Assembly: GCF_902499125.1 (NCBI RefSeq)
Contig: NZ_CABVPX010000033.1
Location: forward strand, 29,978 to 93,977
Origin: Burkholderia arboris
Lineage (GTDB): Bacteria; Pseudomonadota; Gammaproteobacteria; Burkholderiales; Burkholderiaceae
DNA: 64,000 nucleotides
Direction of reading: 5' to 3'
Shown here in pieces: positions 54,110-63,449 of this stretch. Below the pieces are notes generated by a model. The model searched no databases, was not told the DNA's origin, and worked only from the letters and a program-made list of their open reading frames with translations. Positions within the stretch are counted from its first letter, which is position 1; each line of letters opens with the position of its first letter. Position numbers and translations under genes: made by a program.

Positions 54110-55906
54110 ATGCCTTTGCCTACCCCCCCCAGCAAGCTCGGCAGCCTGCTGCCGCCCGACGAATACAAGGCGAAAGCGCGGCCCGCGAAAGCCGCGAAGA
54201 AATCCGCCGAAGGGGACGCATCCACAGCCGGTGACTATGGTCCGGCCAGCGTGGCCCAACCGATGATCGAAGCCGCGAACACGGCCGCGCCGCTGCGTGC
54301 CGTCGCGTCTTCGGCGCCTGACGCCGCACCCGCACGCGGCCGCAAGACCAGGCAGACAGCCGCCCTGTTGCAGCCGATGCCCGCGCCCGTCGAACCCGCG
54401 GCGCCGGTCGTCGCACGCAACGACAAGCCGGCCGCCGGCAAACCGGCCGCCGCGCCCGCGCGCGACGCCGGCGCCGCGACGAAGTCGCGCAGCCGCAAGC
54501 CCGCCGAAGCCGAACTGCAGAAACTGTTCGTGCTCGACACCAACGTGCTGATGCACGACCCGAGCAGCCTCTTCCGCTTCGAGGAACACGACGTCTATCT
54601 GCCGATGATGACGCTCGAGGAACTCGACAACCACAAGAAGGGGATGTCGGAAGTCGCGCGCAACGCACGCCAGGTCAGCCGCACGCTCGACGCGCTCGTC
54701 GCCGACGGCGGCCCGATCTCGGACGGCATTCCGCTGTCGCGCCTCGGCAGCCGCGAGGCGCTCGGCCGCCTGTACTTCCAGACGAAGCTCGCCGACATCG
54801 CGCCGGTCGAGGGCCTGCCCGAAGGCAAGGCCGACAACCAGATCCTCGGTGTCGTGCGCGCGCTGCAGCGCGACCGGCCCGACCGTCAGGTCGTGCTGGT
54901 GTCGAAAGACATCAACATGCGGATCAAGGCGCATGCGCTCGGCCTGCCCGCGGAAGACTACTTCAACGACCAGGTGCTCGAGGATTCGGATCTCCTCTAC
55001 ACCGGCGTGCGCGAACTGCCGCAGGACTTCTGGACCAAGCATGCGAAGGGCATGGAGAGCTGGCAGGACACGAAGACGGGCACCACGTATTACCGCGTGA
55101 CGGGCCCGCTCGTCGCGTCGATGCTCGTCAACGAGTTCGTCTATCTCGAGCCGCAGAACGGCGAGCCGACGTTCCATGCGATCGTCCGCGAGCTGAACGG
55201 CAAGACGGCGTTGCTGCAGACGCTGCGCGACTACAGCCACCACAAGAACAACGTGTGGGGCATCACGGCGCGCAACCGCGAGCAGAACTTCGCGCTGAAC
55301 CTGCTGATGAACCCCGAGATCGACTTCGTCACGCTGCTCGGCCAGGCCGGCACCGGCAAGACGCTCGTCGCGCTCGCGGCCGGCCTCGCGCAGGTGCTCG
55401 ACGACAAGCGCTACAACGAGATCATCGTGACGCGCGCGACCGTGCCCGTCGGCGAGGATATCGGTTTCCTGCCCGGTACCGAGGAAGAGAAGATGCAGCC
55501 GTGGATGGGTGCATTCGACGACAACCTCGAAGTGCTGCAGAAGACCGACGACGCGGCCGGTGAATGGGGCCGGGCTGCAACGCAGGAGCTGATCCGTTCG
55601 CGCCTGAAGGTGAAGAGCATGAACTTCATGCGCGGCCGCACGTTCGTCGACAAGTACCTGATCATCGACGAAGCGCAGAACCTGACGCCGAAGCAGATGA
55701 AGACGCTCGTCACGCGCGCGGGCCCCGGCACGAAGATCGTGTGCCTCGGCAACATCGCGCAGATCGACACGCCTTACCTGACCGAAGGCAGCTCGGGCCT
55801 GACCTACGTCGTCGACCGCTTCAAGGGCTGGGGCCACAGCGGCCACGTGACGCTCGCGCGCGGCGAACGTTCGCGGCTCGCCGACTACGCGTCGGACATC
55901 CTGTAA
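54110..55906 (+). CDS. PhoH family ATPase with N-terminal PIN domain (PhoH2-like)
   Basis: A 598-residue protein. A disordered Ala/Pro/Lys-rich N-terminus (about 140 residues) precedes a PIN ribonuclease domain starting FVLDTNVLMHDPSSLFRFEEHDVYLPMMTLEELDNH, with acidic residues (D, E, D) in place. The PhoH ATPase domain starts near residue 400 with Walker A GQAGTGKT, then a Walker B DEAQNLTPKQMK. PIN-PhoH proteins are reported as RNA-unwinding nucleases in mycobacteria. The ATG at 54110 has CGAGGGA before it. Confidence 0.92.
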   Translation: MPLPTPPSKLGSLLPPDEYKAKARPAKAAKKSAEGDASTAGDYGPASVAQPMIEAANTAAPLRAVASSAPDAAPARGRKTRQTAALLQPMPAPVEPAAPVVARNDKPAAGKPAAAPARDAGAATKSRSRKPAEAELQKLFVLDTNVLMHDPSSLFRFEEHDVYLPMMTLEELDNHKKGMSEVARNARQVSRTLDALVADGGPISDGIPLSRLGSREALGRLYFQTKLADIAPVEGLPEGKADNQILGVVRALQRDRPDRQVVLVSKDINMRIKAHALGLPAEDYFNDQVLEDSDLLYTGVRELPQDFWTKHAKGMESWQDTKTGTTYYRVTGPLVASMLVNEFVYLEPQNGEPTFHAIVRELNGKTALLQTLRDYSHHKNNVWGITARNREQNFALNLLMNPEIDFVTLLGQAGTGKTLVALAAGLAQVLDDKRYNEIIVTRATVPVGEDIGFLPGTEEEKMQPWMGAFDDNLEVLQKTDDAAGEWGRAATQELIRSRLKVKSMNFMRGRTFVDKYLIIDEAQNLTPKQMKTLVTRAGPGTKIVCLGNIAQIDTPYLTEGSSGLTYVVDRFKGWGHSGHVTLARGERSRLADYASDIL

Positions 55907-55944
55907 CACCGCAAGCCGGCCCGTCGGCCGGCTGTCGACGCCAC

Positions 55945-55978
55945 ACGGCGCTCCGTTTCCGGAGCGCCGTTTTTATTT
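55945..55978 (+). terminator. Rho-independent terminator of phoH
   Basis: ACGGCGCTCC/GGAGCGCCGT with a 6-base loop is followed by TTTTATTT. Confidence 0.88.
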
Positions 55979-56143
55979 GGGGTCGAAGACAAAAGTAACG
56001 CTTCGTCACGCAACAACGCAGTTTACGCGCGAAACTTCAAGTAAATTCTCAAGAATGGTTGCTTAAGCCCCGCCGGAGCGTCTACCATCGGGTCTGTCTG
56101 TTGTCATACGATTCGCGAGCGCGCCGCGCTCGCCCGCCTTGCC

Positions 56144-57238
56144 ATGCTTCGAATCTGGGTTCCCGTTGCCGTCGTCTCCCTGCTTGCGGCCTGCTCCAGC
56201 GTGCCGCCGCAGTCGGCATCGCGTCCCGCGTCGGGCATGAAGATCACGACGCCGCGCGCGTTCCCCGCGCCCGCCAATTTCCCGAAATTCGTCGATCACA
56301 GCGTCGGCCAGGAAGAAATCTCGATCCAGGCGATGAGCCTCGTCGGTGTCCCGTATCGCTGGGGCGGCAACACGCCGACGAGCGGCTTCGACTGCAGCGG
56401 GCTCGTGCGCTACGTGATCGGCCGCGCGGCCGACGTGAACCTGCCGCGCACGACCGCCGACATGAGCGGCCGCGGCGTGTCGGTCGAACCCGACGAGATC
56501 GCCCCCGGCGACCTGATTTTCTTCAATACGACCGGGCGGCCGCATTCGCACGTCGGCATCTATGTCGGCAAGCTGCGCTTCGTCAACGCGCCGTCGACGG
56601 GCGGCACCGTGCGGCTCGACTACCTGACGAACCCGTACTGGGCCAAGCGTTTCGACGGCATTCGCCGTGTCGCGCCGCCGCGCACGGCACCGACGCCGTT
56701 CGATGCGCCGACCTACGAGGCGAAACGCGACGAGCCCCGCAACCCGCCGGCGGCTGCGCCGGCTCCGGTGGTCGTGACGGCCGCTGCGTCGCGGCCGCCC
56801 GCCTATGCTTCGCCGCAAGCGCGAGTGACGCAGGCGCCCGCGCCTGCTCCGGTGGTCCCGGCCGCGCCGATTGTGACGACCGCTGCGGTTGCACCTGCGG
56901 CCCCGGCCGCCGATCCGTACGAACCGCCGCCGACGCGCATGCAGGCCGCCCGGCAACAGGCGACGTCGGTGAATGACGGCATGAGCGCGATGACGGCCAA
57001 TGCAGCACCGACCGCGTCGGCGGAGTCCGGCACGCAGATTCCGACGACGGCGCTGACGGCCGCCCAGGCCGCCGCATTCGATGCCGAACCGCCGCCCGCC
57101 ACTGCGTCCGCATCTCCGCGCAGTATCGAGCCGGCCCCCGTGCAGGTATTGCGTGCGTCAACGCAATCGGCGCCCGTCAGCCCGCGTACCAGCACCGCAG
57201 ACGATCCGATTGCGCGATTCGCGAACGGAAGTTACTGA
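56144..57238 (+). CDS. NlpC/P60 family lipoprotein endopeptidase
   Basis: A C40 peptidoglycan hydrolase of 364 residues. The lipobox is in VSLLAACSSV (Cys17). The NlpC/P60 domain lies at residues 55-165 with catalytic Cys84 (GFDCSGLV), His136 (HSHVGIY) and a third polar residue. The last 180 residues are Ala/Pro/Thr-rich low complexity without a domain. It resembles E. coli Spr/NlpC, which cuts mDAP cross-links. It follows the phoH terminator and has its own start. Confidence 0.88.
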   Translation: MLRIWVPVAVVSLLAACSSVPPQSASRPASGMKITTPRAFPAPANFPKFVDHSVGQEEISIQAMSLVGVPYRWGGNTPTSGFDCSGLVRYVIGRAADVNLPRTTADMSGRGVSVEPDEIAPGDLIFFNTTGRPHSHVGIYVGKLRFVNAPSTGGTVRLDYLTNPYWAKRFDGIRRVAPPRTAPTPFDAPTYEAKRDEPRNPPAAAPAPVVVTAAASRPPAYASPQARVTQAPAPAPVVPAAPIVTTAAVAPAAPAADPYEPPPTRMQAARQQATSVNDGMSAMTANAAPTASAESGTQIPTTALTAAQAAAFDAEPPPATASASPRSIEPAPVQVLRASTQSAPVSPRTSTADDPIARFANGSY

Positions 57239-57330
57239 CCGATTGCCCGCCCCCCCCGACGGTAATTCACGTTGGCGGCATCTGCCGCCGCCCCGCCCGT
57301 TCCGTCGCCCATCCCCGCTCCAAAAGAAAA

Positions 57331-57363
57331 TGCGCCGCAGCCTTTCGGCTTGCGGCGCATTTC
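57331..57363. terminator. terminator downstream of pit
   Basis: A 10-bp stem ATGCGCCGCA/TGCGGCGCAT. On the minus strand it is followed by TTTTCTTTT, fitting the pit end. On the plus strand only TTTC follows, so it weakly serves the NlpC/P60 gene. Confidence 0.8.
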
Positions 57364-57385
57364 AGGTCGATCTGGCTGCGGACGA

Positions 57386-58396
57386 TCAGAAGATCTGGTG
57401 ACCGAGCCACCATCCGCCGGCCGCGAACAGCGCGGCTGCGGGCAGCGTCAGCACCCACGCCCACACGATGTTGCCGGCCACGCCCCAACGCACGGCCGAC
57501 AGCTTCTGCGTCGCGCCGACACCGACGATTGCGCCGGTGATCGTATGCGTGGTCGACACCGGAATGCCGAGGAACGACGCGATGAACAGCGTGATCGCCC
57601 CGCCGCTTTCCGCGCAGAACCCGCCGACCGGCTTGAGCTTCGTGATCTTCTGGCCCATCGTGCGCACGATGCGCCAGCCGCCGAACAGCGTGCCGAGCCC
57701 CATCGACAGATAGCACGCGCCGATCACCCACGCAGGCGGCGCATCGGCGGTGGCCGATGCGTAGCCGCTCGCGATCAGCAGCATCCAGATGATGCCGATC
57801 GTCTTTTGCGCATCGTTGCCGCCGTGGCCGAGACTGTACAGGCCGGCCGACAGCAGCTGCAGCCGGCGGAAACGCCGGTCGACCTTGCTGGGCGCGGTAC
57901 GGAAGTACAGCCACGACACCCCGAGCATGAACAGCGAACCGAGGATGAAACCGAGCAGCGGCGAGATGAAGATGAACGCGACGGTCTTCAGCAGCCCGTC
58001 GATGTTCAGCGAGCTCCAGCCCGACTTCGCGAGCGCCGCGCCGACGAGGCCGCCGATCAGCGCGTGCGACGAGCTCGACGGAATCCCGTAGTACCAGGTG
58101 ATCACGTTCCAGCCGATCGCACCGACCAGCGCGCCGAAGATGACGTAGTGGTCGACGATCTCGGGATCGATCGTGCCTTTACCGACGGTCTGCGCGACTT
58201 TCAGGTGGAAGATGAAATACGCGATCACGTTGAACGCGGCCGCGAACACGACGGCCTGCTGGGGTTTCAGCACCCCGGTCGACACGACGGTGGCGATCGA
58301 GTTCGCCGCGTCGTGAAAGCCGTTCATGAAGTCGAATACGAGCGCGACGAGCACCAGCGTCGCGACCATCCATAGGGCGAGTTGTATCGAATGCAT
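57386..58396 (-). CDS. low-affinity inorganic phosphate transporter (PiT family)
   Basis: Inner-membrane H+/phosphate symporter of 336 residues, about ten hydrophobic segments. The duplicated PiT signature is seen as FDFMNGFHDAANSIATVVSTGVL near the N-terminus and SLGHGGNDAQKTIGIIWM later, with GIPVSTTHTITGAIVG. It starts 10 bp after the DUF47 gene, which is its usual partner. Confidence 0.93.
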   Translation of the reverse strand: MHSIQLALWMVATLVLVALVFDFMNGFHDAANSIATVVSTGVLKPQQAVVFAAAFNVIAYFIFHLKVAQTVGKGTIDPEIVDHYVIFGALVGAIGWNVITWYYGIPSSSSHALIGGLVGAALAKSGWSSLNIDGLLKTVAFIFISPLLGFILGSLFMLGVSWLYFRTAPSKVDRRFRRLQLLSAGLYSLGHGGNDAQKTIGIIWMLLIASGYASATADAPPAWVIGACYLSMGLGTLFGGWRIVRTMGQKITKLKPVGGFCAESGGAITLFIASFLGIPVSTTHTITGAIVGVGATQKLSAVRWGVAGNIVWAWVLTLPAAALFAAGGWWLGHQIF

Positions 58397-58406
58397 CGTG
58401 GTCCGC

Positions 58407-59033
58407 TCAGGCGTTTTCCAGCACGATGCCTTCGATGATGTTCGCGACGTCCTCGCACTTGTCGGTGATCTCTTCGAGCAACTCGTAGATCGCCTTCAGC
58501 TTGATGAGCGTCTTCACGTCGTCTTCCTCGCGGAACAGCTTCGACATCGCTGCGCGCAGCACGCGATCGGCCTCCGACTCCCAGCGGTCGATCTCCTCGC
58601 ACTGCTTGAGGATCTGTGCCGACTGCTTCATGTCGGACAGCAACCCGACCGCCTGCTGCACATGCTGGGCCGACTGCGTGACGATATGCGCGAGCTGGCT
58701 CGCCTCGGACGTGACGGAGCGCACGTCGTACAGCGACACGGCCGTTGCGACGTCTTCCATCAGGTCGAGGATGTCGTCCATCGTCGTGATCAGCTTGTGG
58801 ATCTCGTCGCGATCGAGCGGCGTGATGAAAGTCTTGTGCAGCAGATCGATCGCCTCGTGCGTGAGCTTGTCGGCGGCCTTCTCGGCGGTCTGCACGTTTT
58901 GCTTGTGAATCTCGGCGTCGGCGAGATTGTCGATCAGCAGTTCGAGCTCGCGGCCACCGGAAACGATGTGCTTCGCGTGCGCGTTGAAGAGTTCAAAGAA
59001 CTTGCCCTCGGTGGGCATGAATCGACCGAACAT
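58407..59033 (-). CDS. DUF47 (PhoU-like) phosphate transport accessory protein
   Basis: A 208-residue all-helical protein resembling PhoU. It begins MFGRFMPTEGKFFELFNAHAKHIVSGG and contains the metal-binding ExxxD-type region DEIHKLITTMDDILDLMEDV. It is co-transcribed with the Pit gene and probably controls its activity. Confidence 0.92.
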   Translation of the reverse strand: MFGRFMPTEGKFFELFNAHAKHIVSGGRELELLIDNLADAEIHKQNVQTAEKAADKLTHEAIDLLHKTFITPLDRDEIHKLITTMDDILDLMEDVATAVSLYDVRSVTSEASQLAHIVTQSAQHVQQAVGLLSDMKQSAQILKQCEEIDRWESEADRVLRAAMSKLFREEDDVKTLIKLKAIYELLEEITDKCEDVANIIEGIVLENA

Positions 59034-59171
59034 GGGATTCCTGAGAGATTGTCAAACTACTGTCACGAAAACGGGCGACATTGTACCGGTTTCGGTCGTG
59101 ACGCGACGCGCGCACATGCGCGCGCCGGGATTGGATACAACGTTTGGCGATTTAGGACTTTACAATCGGCC

Positions 59172-61592
59172 TTACTCGCCGTAGAACGTCTGCGCCCCTG
59201 CAAAATTATCGAACTTCGTGTATTGCCCCAGGAACGTGAGCCGAACGGGGCCGATCGGACCGTTACGCTGCTTGCCGATGATGATTTCGGCCGTGCCCTT
59301 GTCGGGGCTGTCCGGATTGTAAACTTCGTCGCGGTAAATGAACAGGATCACGTCAGCATCCTGTTCGATTGCGCCTGATTCGCGCAAATCGGACATCACC
59401 GGGCGCTTGTTCGGGCGCTGTTCGAGGCCGCGGTTCAGCTGCGACAGCGCGATCACCGGCACGTCGAGCTCCTTCGCGAGGCTCTTCAGCGATCGCGAGA
59501 TTTCCGAAATTTCGGTCGCGCGGTTCTCGCCCTGCGACGAACCCGACATCAGCTGCAGGTAGTCGACGATGATCAGGCCGAGCTTGCCGCATTGCCGCGC
59601 AAGACGCCGAGCGCGCGAGCGCAGTTCCATCGGGTTCAAACCGCCCGTCTCGTCGATGAAGAGCTGCGCCTCGCTCATCTTCTGCACCGCGTGCGTCAGT
59701 TTCGGCCAGTCCTCGTCCGTCAGGCGACCCGTCCGCATCCGGTGCTGGTCGAGCCGGCCGATCGAGCCGAGCATACGCATCACAAGCTGGGTGCCCGGCA
59801 TTTCCATCGAGAACACGGCGACCGGCAACCCATACTCGACCGCGACGTATTCGCCGATGTTCATCGAGAACGCAGTGTTGTGGGTCACGACGTAATCGTC
59901 GGTCACGTACAGCCGCGACGGATGCGAGACCGAAATGCATTGCGTCGCTGTCCGGCGCGTCGGCTCGATGCCGGTGATAACCGGCATCTTCCGGCGCGTA
60001 CGCCCGCCCGTGAGCCGCTCGCGCTTGCCCTCGAACAGGAACAGGCTCTGCGGATCCGGATGACTGATCGTGCAAATGTAGGCCGTCGCGCCGGCCGTGC
60101 GTTCGCCGTCGACCGTAAAGCTGGTCGCCTTTTCGGTTATCTGGCACCACGCGCCGATCGAACGTGCCAGTTCGCACACATCGTTCGCCAACTGCGCACT
60201 GGCGGTCGAATAGCGCACCGTGCCCCACGACTCGACCCAGCCGTCGGCATCGAGCAGTCCACGCAGCAGGTCGAGTCGGGCATCCTTGTCCGCATCGAGG
60301 TAAATGCGCGGGATGAATTTGTCGTAGCTCGTCTTCCCCCACACACCGAGCTGCTCGAGCGCAGCTTTGAGCGGGTTGACGGAAGGTCGGGCCTCTGCCG
60401 TCGATGGCCGACGCTTAATGCGCCAGTCGTACTGACCCGCATATTCGAGTTCGAGCGACGCGTCGACGCGCGTACGCATCCGGTTCAATGTTTCCTCGGC
60501 CTTCACGCTGAAACGCACGGCGGTACCGCCGAGCGCACCGTCACCCAGTAGCGCGCCGAGTACCCACGGATCGACCGGCAGCGCGTCGCGATGACCGAAC
60601 TCACCGCTCGGCATGTCGACCCACAACCGGTTCCGGTACCGCTCGCGCGTCAGCAACGTGCGGATCTCCGCCGTCGACAGCACGCGCGGCTTCTCCCACT
60701 CGCGGAAATGGACGCACCAAAGGTGCTCGTCGCAGCATTCGGCCGAGCGACCATCGGAAAAGCGAACCCGATACACCTGGCGCTCGCCTTGCGGGAAGAT
60801 GCCCGTCACGACCGACGAGCCGCCGTCGACAGAAGCAAGCGCATCGCCGACCGCCAGCTCGCCCATCCGCTTCCATCCCGCCAGTGTCCTGACGCGTGCA
60901 TCGAGCGGCTGCGCCTTACCCATCGACGGACGCCCTGCGACGATGATCAGTTCGCCGCCATGCATCCCGGACGTCATCCGGTCGAGGTCGACGAAGCCCG
61001 TCGGCGTGCCCGTGACGTCGCTCGGGTTCGCGGTGTGGTACAGCGTGTCGATACGCTCGACGACCTGCGTGAGCAGCGGACCGATCTCGAGGAAGCCCTG
61101 GTTGCCGCGCGCGCCGTCTTCCGCGATCGAGAACACCTTCGATTCGGCTTCGTCGAGCAGCTGGCGGACTTCCTTGCCCTGCGGGTTGAATGCGTCGGCC
61201 GAGATTTCGTCGGCGACCGACACGAGCCGGCGCAGCACCGCACGGTCGCGCACGATTTCCGCATAGCGGCGGATGTTCGCGGCGCTCGGCGTGTTCTGCG
61301 CGAGGGCGTTCAGGTACGCGAGCCCGCCGACGTCGTCGGCCTTGCCGGACGTGGTCAGCGCTTCGTACACGGTCACGACGTCGGCCGGGCGCGTCGACGC
61401 GATCAGGCGGCCGATGTGCTCGTAGATGATCCGGTGGTCGTAGCGGTAGAAATCGCCCTGCGACAGGAAGTCGGCAATCCGGTCCCAGGCCGCGTTGTCG
61501 AGCAACAGCCCGCCGAGCACCGATTGCTCGGCTTCGACCGAATGCGGCGGGACTTTCAGCGATTCGATTTGAGGATCTTGCGGCGCGTTCAT
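59172..61592 (-). CDS. dnaB: replicative DNA helicase DnaB containing an intein
   Basis: Precursor of 806 residues. The extein parts add to 460 residues, the normal length of DnaB, the hexameric helicase at the fork. The N-domain (VPPHSVEAEQSVLGGLLLDN) and the RecA-type motor are intact on either side of an insertion that interrupts Walker A: GRPSMGK ends at residue 226 and TAFSMN resumes at 573. After splicing the P-loop reads GRPSMGKT. The other motor motifs (VDYLQLM, SDLRESGAIEQDAD) follow. The start at 61592 is ATG, and the gene has its own unit after the rplI terminator. Unspliced protein could not bind ATP. Confidence 0.97.
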   Translation of the reverse strand: MNAPQDPQIESLKVPPHSVEAEQSVLGGLLLDNAAWDRIADFLSQGDFYRYDHRIIYEHIGRLIASTRPADVVTVYEALTTSGKADDVGGLAYLNALAQNTPSAANIRRYAEIVRDRAVLRRLVSVADEISADAFNPQGKEVRQLLDEAESKVFSIAEDGARGNQGFLEIGPLLTQVVERIDTLYHTANPSDVTGTPTGFVDLDRMTSGMHGGELIIVAGRPSMGKAQPLDARVRTLAGWKRMGELAVGDALASVDGGSSVVTGIFPQGERQVYRVRFSDGRSAECCDEHLWCVHFREWEKPRVLSTAEIRTLLTRERYRNRLWVDMPSGEFGHRDALPVDPWVLGALLGDGALGGTAVRFSVKAEETLNRMRTRVDASLELEYAGQYDWRIKRRPSTAEARPSVNPLKAALEQLGVWGKTSYDKFIPRIYLDADKDARLDLLRGLLDADGWVESWGTVRYSTASAQLANDVCELARSIGAWCQITEKATSFTVDGERTAGATAYICTISHPDPQSLFLFEGKRERLTGGRTRRKMPVITGIEPTRRTATQCISVSHPSRLYVTDDYVVTHNTAFSMNIGEYVAVEYGLPVAVFSMEMPGTQLVMRMLGSIGRLDQHRMRTGRLTDEDWPKLTHAVQKMSEAQLFIDETGGLNPMELRSRARRLARQCGKLGLIIVDYLQLMSGSSQGENRATEISEISRSLKSLAKELDVPVIALSQLNRGLEQRPNKRPVMSDLRESGAIEQDADVILFIYRDEVYNPDSPDKGTAEIIIGKQRNGPIGPVRLTFLGQYTKFDNFAGAQTFYGE
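59877..60914 (-). mobile_element. class 3 intein with LAGLIDADG homing endonuclease in DnaB
   Basis: Intein of 346 residues (dnaB codons 227-572). Residue 1 is Ala, not Cys or Ser, and the C-terminal end is THN followed by extein Thr. Block B has H64 and W66 (EHLWCV), block F has Cys326 (TQCISV), block G has T344 (VVTHN). This W-C-T set is the class 3 signature, where the internal block F Cys is the first nucleophile. A DOD endonuclease sits between: VLGALLGDG (near 118-126) and LLRGLLDADG (near 216-225). Both catalytic Asp are present, so homing may be active. Confidence 0.95.
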
Positions 61593-61652
61593 GGGTTGGG
61601 ATTATCGCGAATTACACAGGACGACGCCATACCGGCCGCCAGCGATCGGACA

Positions 61653-61690
61653 ATAAAAAAGGCAGGCCCCGGTTGCCCGGGCGCCTGCCC
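61653..61690 (-). terminator. terminator after rplI, before dnaB
   Basis: On the minus strand GGCAGGCGCCCGGG and its complement form a stem-loop, followed by TTTTTTATT. It closes the rpsF-priB-rpsR-rplI operon 38 bp past rplI. Confidence 0.88.
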
Positions 61691-61731
61691 TTGTCCGGAC
61701 GACGGAAGCCGCCCGGAAAGCTTGCGTACGC

Positions 61732-62184
61732 TTACGCGTGGTCGCCGATCACGTTGATCGTGACGTCGACGACGACGTCCGTGTGCAGCGCGACCTGGAC
61801 GTTGTGCTCGCCGATCATCTTCAGCGGGCCTTCCGGCATGCGAACTTGCAGCTTCTCGACTTCGTAGCCTGCCTTCTTCAGCAGTTCTGCGACGTCGCCG
61901 TTCGTGACCGAGCCGAACAGACGGCCGTCAACGCCCGACTTCTGCGTGACTTCGAACGACTGGCCGTTCAGCTTCTCGCCGACTGCCTGCGATGCCGCCA
62001 GCTTTTCAGCGGCGATCTTTTCGAGTTCAGCGCGGCGCACTTCGAATTCGGCGATCGCTTCCTTCGTTGCACGGCGAGCCTTGCGGTTCGGGATCAGGAA
62101 GTTGCGAGCGTAACCGTCCTTGACCTTGACGATATCGCCGAGGTTGCCCAGATTGGCGACTTTTTCCAACAGAATGATTTGCAT
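61732..62184 (-). CDS. rplI: 50S ribosomal protein L9
   Basis: Large-subunit protein of 150 residues: MQIILLEKVANLGNLGDIVKVKDGYARNFLIPNRKA is the invariant N-domain, then a long helix and a C-domain. Last of the rpsF-priB-rpsR-rplI operon. Confidence 0.98.
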   Translation of the reverse strand: MQIILLEKVANLGNLGDIVKVKDGYARNFLIPNRKARRATKEAIAEFEVRRAELEKIAAEKLAASQAVGEKLNGQSFEVTQKSGVDGRLFGSVTNGDVAELLKKAGYEVEKLQVRMPEGPLKMIGEHNVQVALHTDVVVDVTINVIGDHA

Positions 62185-62211
62185 TCGAATTCTCCTTATT
62201 GCGTCGCCTGA

Positions 62212-62487
62212 TTACGCCTTGTGCTGATCGGTGTACGGCAGCAGCGCGAGGAAACGCGCACGCTTGATGGCCGTATCCAGCTGACGCTGATAGTGCGCCT
62301 TCGTACCCGTCAGACGAGCCGGCGTGATCTTGCCGTTTTCGCCGATGAAGTCCTTCAGCGTTTCCGTGTCCTTGTAGTCGATCTGCTCGACGCCTGCAGC
62401 CGTGAAACGGCAGAACTTCTTGCGCTTGAAGAGCGGGTTTTGTTGCTGACGACGCTTGTCGAATTTCTTACCAGTCGGGCGGGGCAT
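62212..62487 (-). CDS. rpsR: 30S ribosomal protein S18
   Basis: Small-subunit protein of 91 residues starting [40 protein letters not shown] and ending [15 protein letters not shown], all typical. The ATG at 62487 is 4 bp after the priB stop; the open frame upstream is a shadow. Confidence 0.98.
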
Positions 62488-62491
62488 GATT

Positions 62492-62791
62492 TCAGTCCTT
62501 TCCAATGTCCTGCAATGCTGTGATGTGAAACACCAAGGTTCTCGCGTTACGGCTTTTCTTGGCCAGGAAGCCCGTGAACAGCGTTTCGACGCCCATTTCA
62601 CGACTTTCCAGCCTGCCGCTCGCCTCACCGGCCGCCACTGCCTCAATCGTCATTTCGACCTGGCGGGGGATGCCTGCTTCGACGACTTCCGTGCGGTGCT
62701 GCAATGTGGCGCTAGCAATCGGAACACCTGCCGGCGTATATCGCACCGGTGCGCGTTCGACGACGCTCGCCGTCAATTGCAACCTGTTCAC
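62492..62791 (-). CDS. priB: primosomal replication protein N (PriB)
   Basis: Single-OB-fold DNA-binding protein of 99 residues that helps load DnaB at restart sites. [35 protein letters not shown] is the family start. Lies between rpsF and rpsR, its conserved place in beta- and gammaproteobacteria. The dnaB client is two genes away. Confidence 0.95.
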
Positions 62792-62831
62792 GAGAGTGAC
62801 GCGCTCCTTGATGGCTTAATGAATGACGAAC

Positions 62832-63206
62832 TTAAGCCTGCGCTTCGGTCGGCTGAGCTGCAGCCGCCTTCTTGGCTTCTTCGCGCTGAACTTCCTTCAT
62901 CATCGGCGACGGGCCGGTTTCGGCCTTCTTCATCTTGACGATGAGGTGACGCAGCACGGCGTCGTTGAACTTGAACGCGTGTTCGAGTTCGTCGAGCGTC
63001 GTCTGGTCGCACTCGATGTTCATGCAGACGTAGTGAGCCTTCGCGAGTTTCTCGATCATGTAGGCCAGCTGGCGACGGCCCCAGTCTTCGACACGGTGGA
63101 TCTGGCCGCCGTGCGACGTGATCGTGGACTTGTAGCGCTCGATCATCGCGGGCACTTGCTCGCTTTGATCCGGGTGCACGATGAAGACGATTTCGTAATG
63201 ACGCAT
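62832..63206 (-). CDS. rpsF: 30S ribosomal protein S6
   Basis: Small-subunit protein of 124 residues beginning [25 protein letters not shown]. The start ATG at 63206 has an AAGGAG ribosome site; the open frame upstream adds residues without support. The tail is Ala/Glu/Lys-rich. First of the operon, behind the promoter at 63273-63301. Confidence 0.98.
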
Positions 63207-63272
63207 TACACACTCCTTGTGGATTAAAGCCACCCGGGCGTCTGAACCGGTGTGGCAAGTGAGAAGCCGAAG

Positions 63273-63301
63273 ATTCTAACCCGGTTACGGGGCGCATGCA
63301 A
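63273..63301 (-). promoter_or_regulatory. sigma-70 promoter of rpsF operon
   Basis: On the minus strand -35 TTGCAT (63296-63301) and -10 TAGAAT (63273-63278) are spaced by exactly 17 bp. The start of transcription is near 63266, leaving a leader of about 60 nt. The rest of the 243-bp spacer 63207-63449 is without a gene. Confidence 0.75.
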
Positions 63302-63449
63302 GGCCAATCAACGATTGGCGCGCGGATTCGGCCATGTTTTCAACGACTTGAACGGGCGAGCCGGCGCGCGCGGCCGCCCGTCGGTTCGTTTTACCGGGGT
63401 CTGAAGGTAGTCGGCCGGACACGCACCGGGCGCAACAGGCGTCGCGCCG

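Noticed and set aside
59877..60914. Insertion in dnaB as a transposon or assembly error
   Set aside because: It is in frame, ends in HN before a Thr, and has intein blocks plus LAGLIDADG motifs. No terminal repeats are present.
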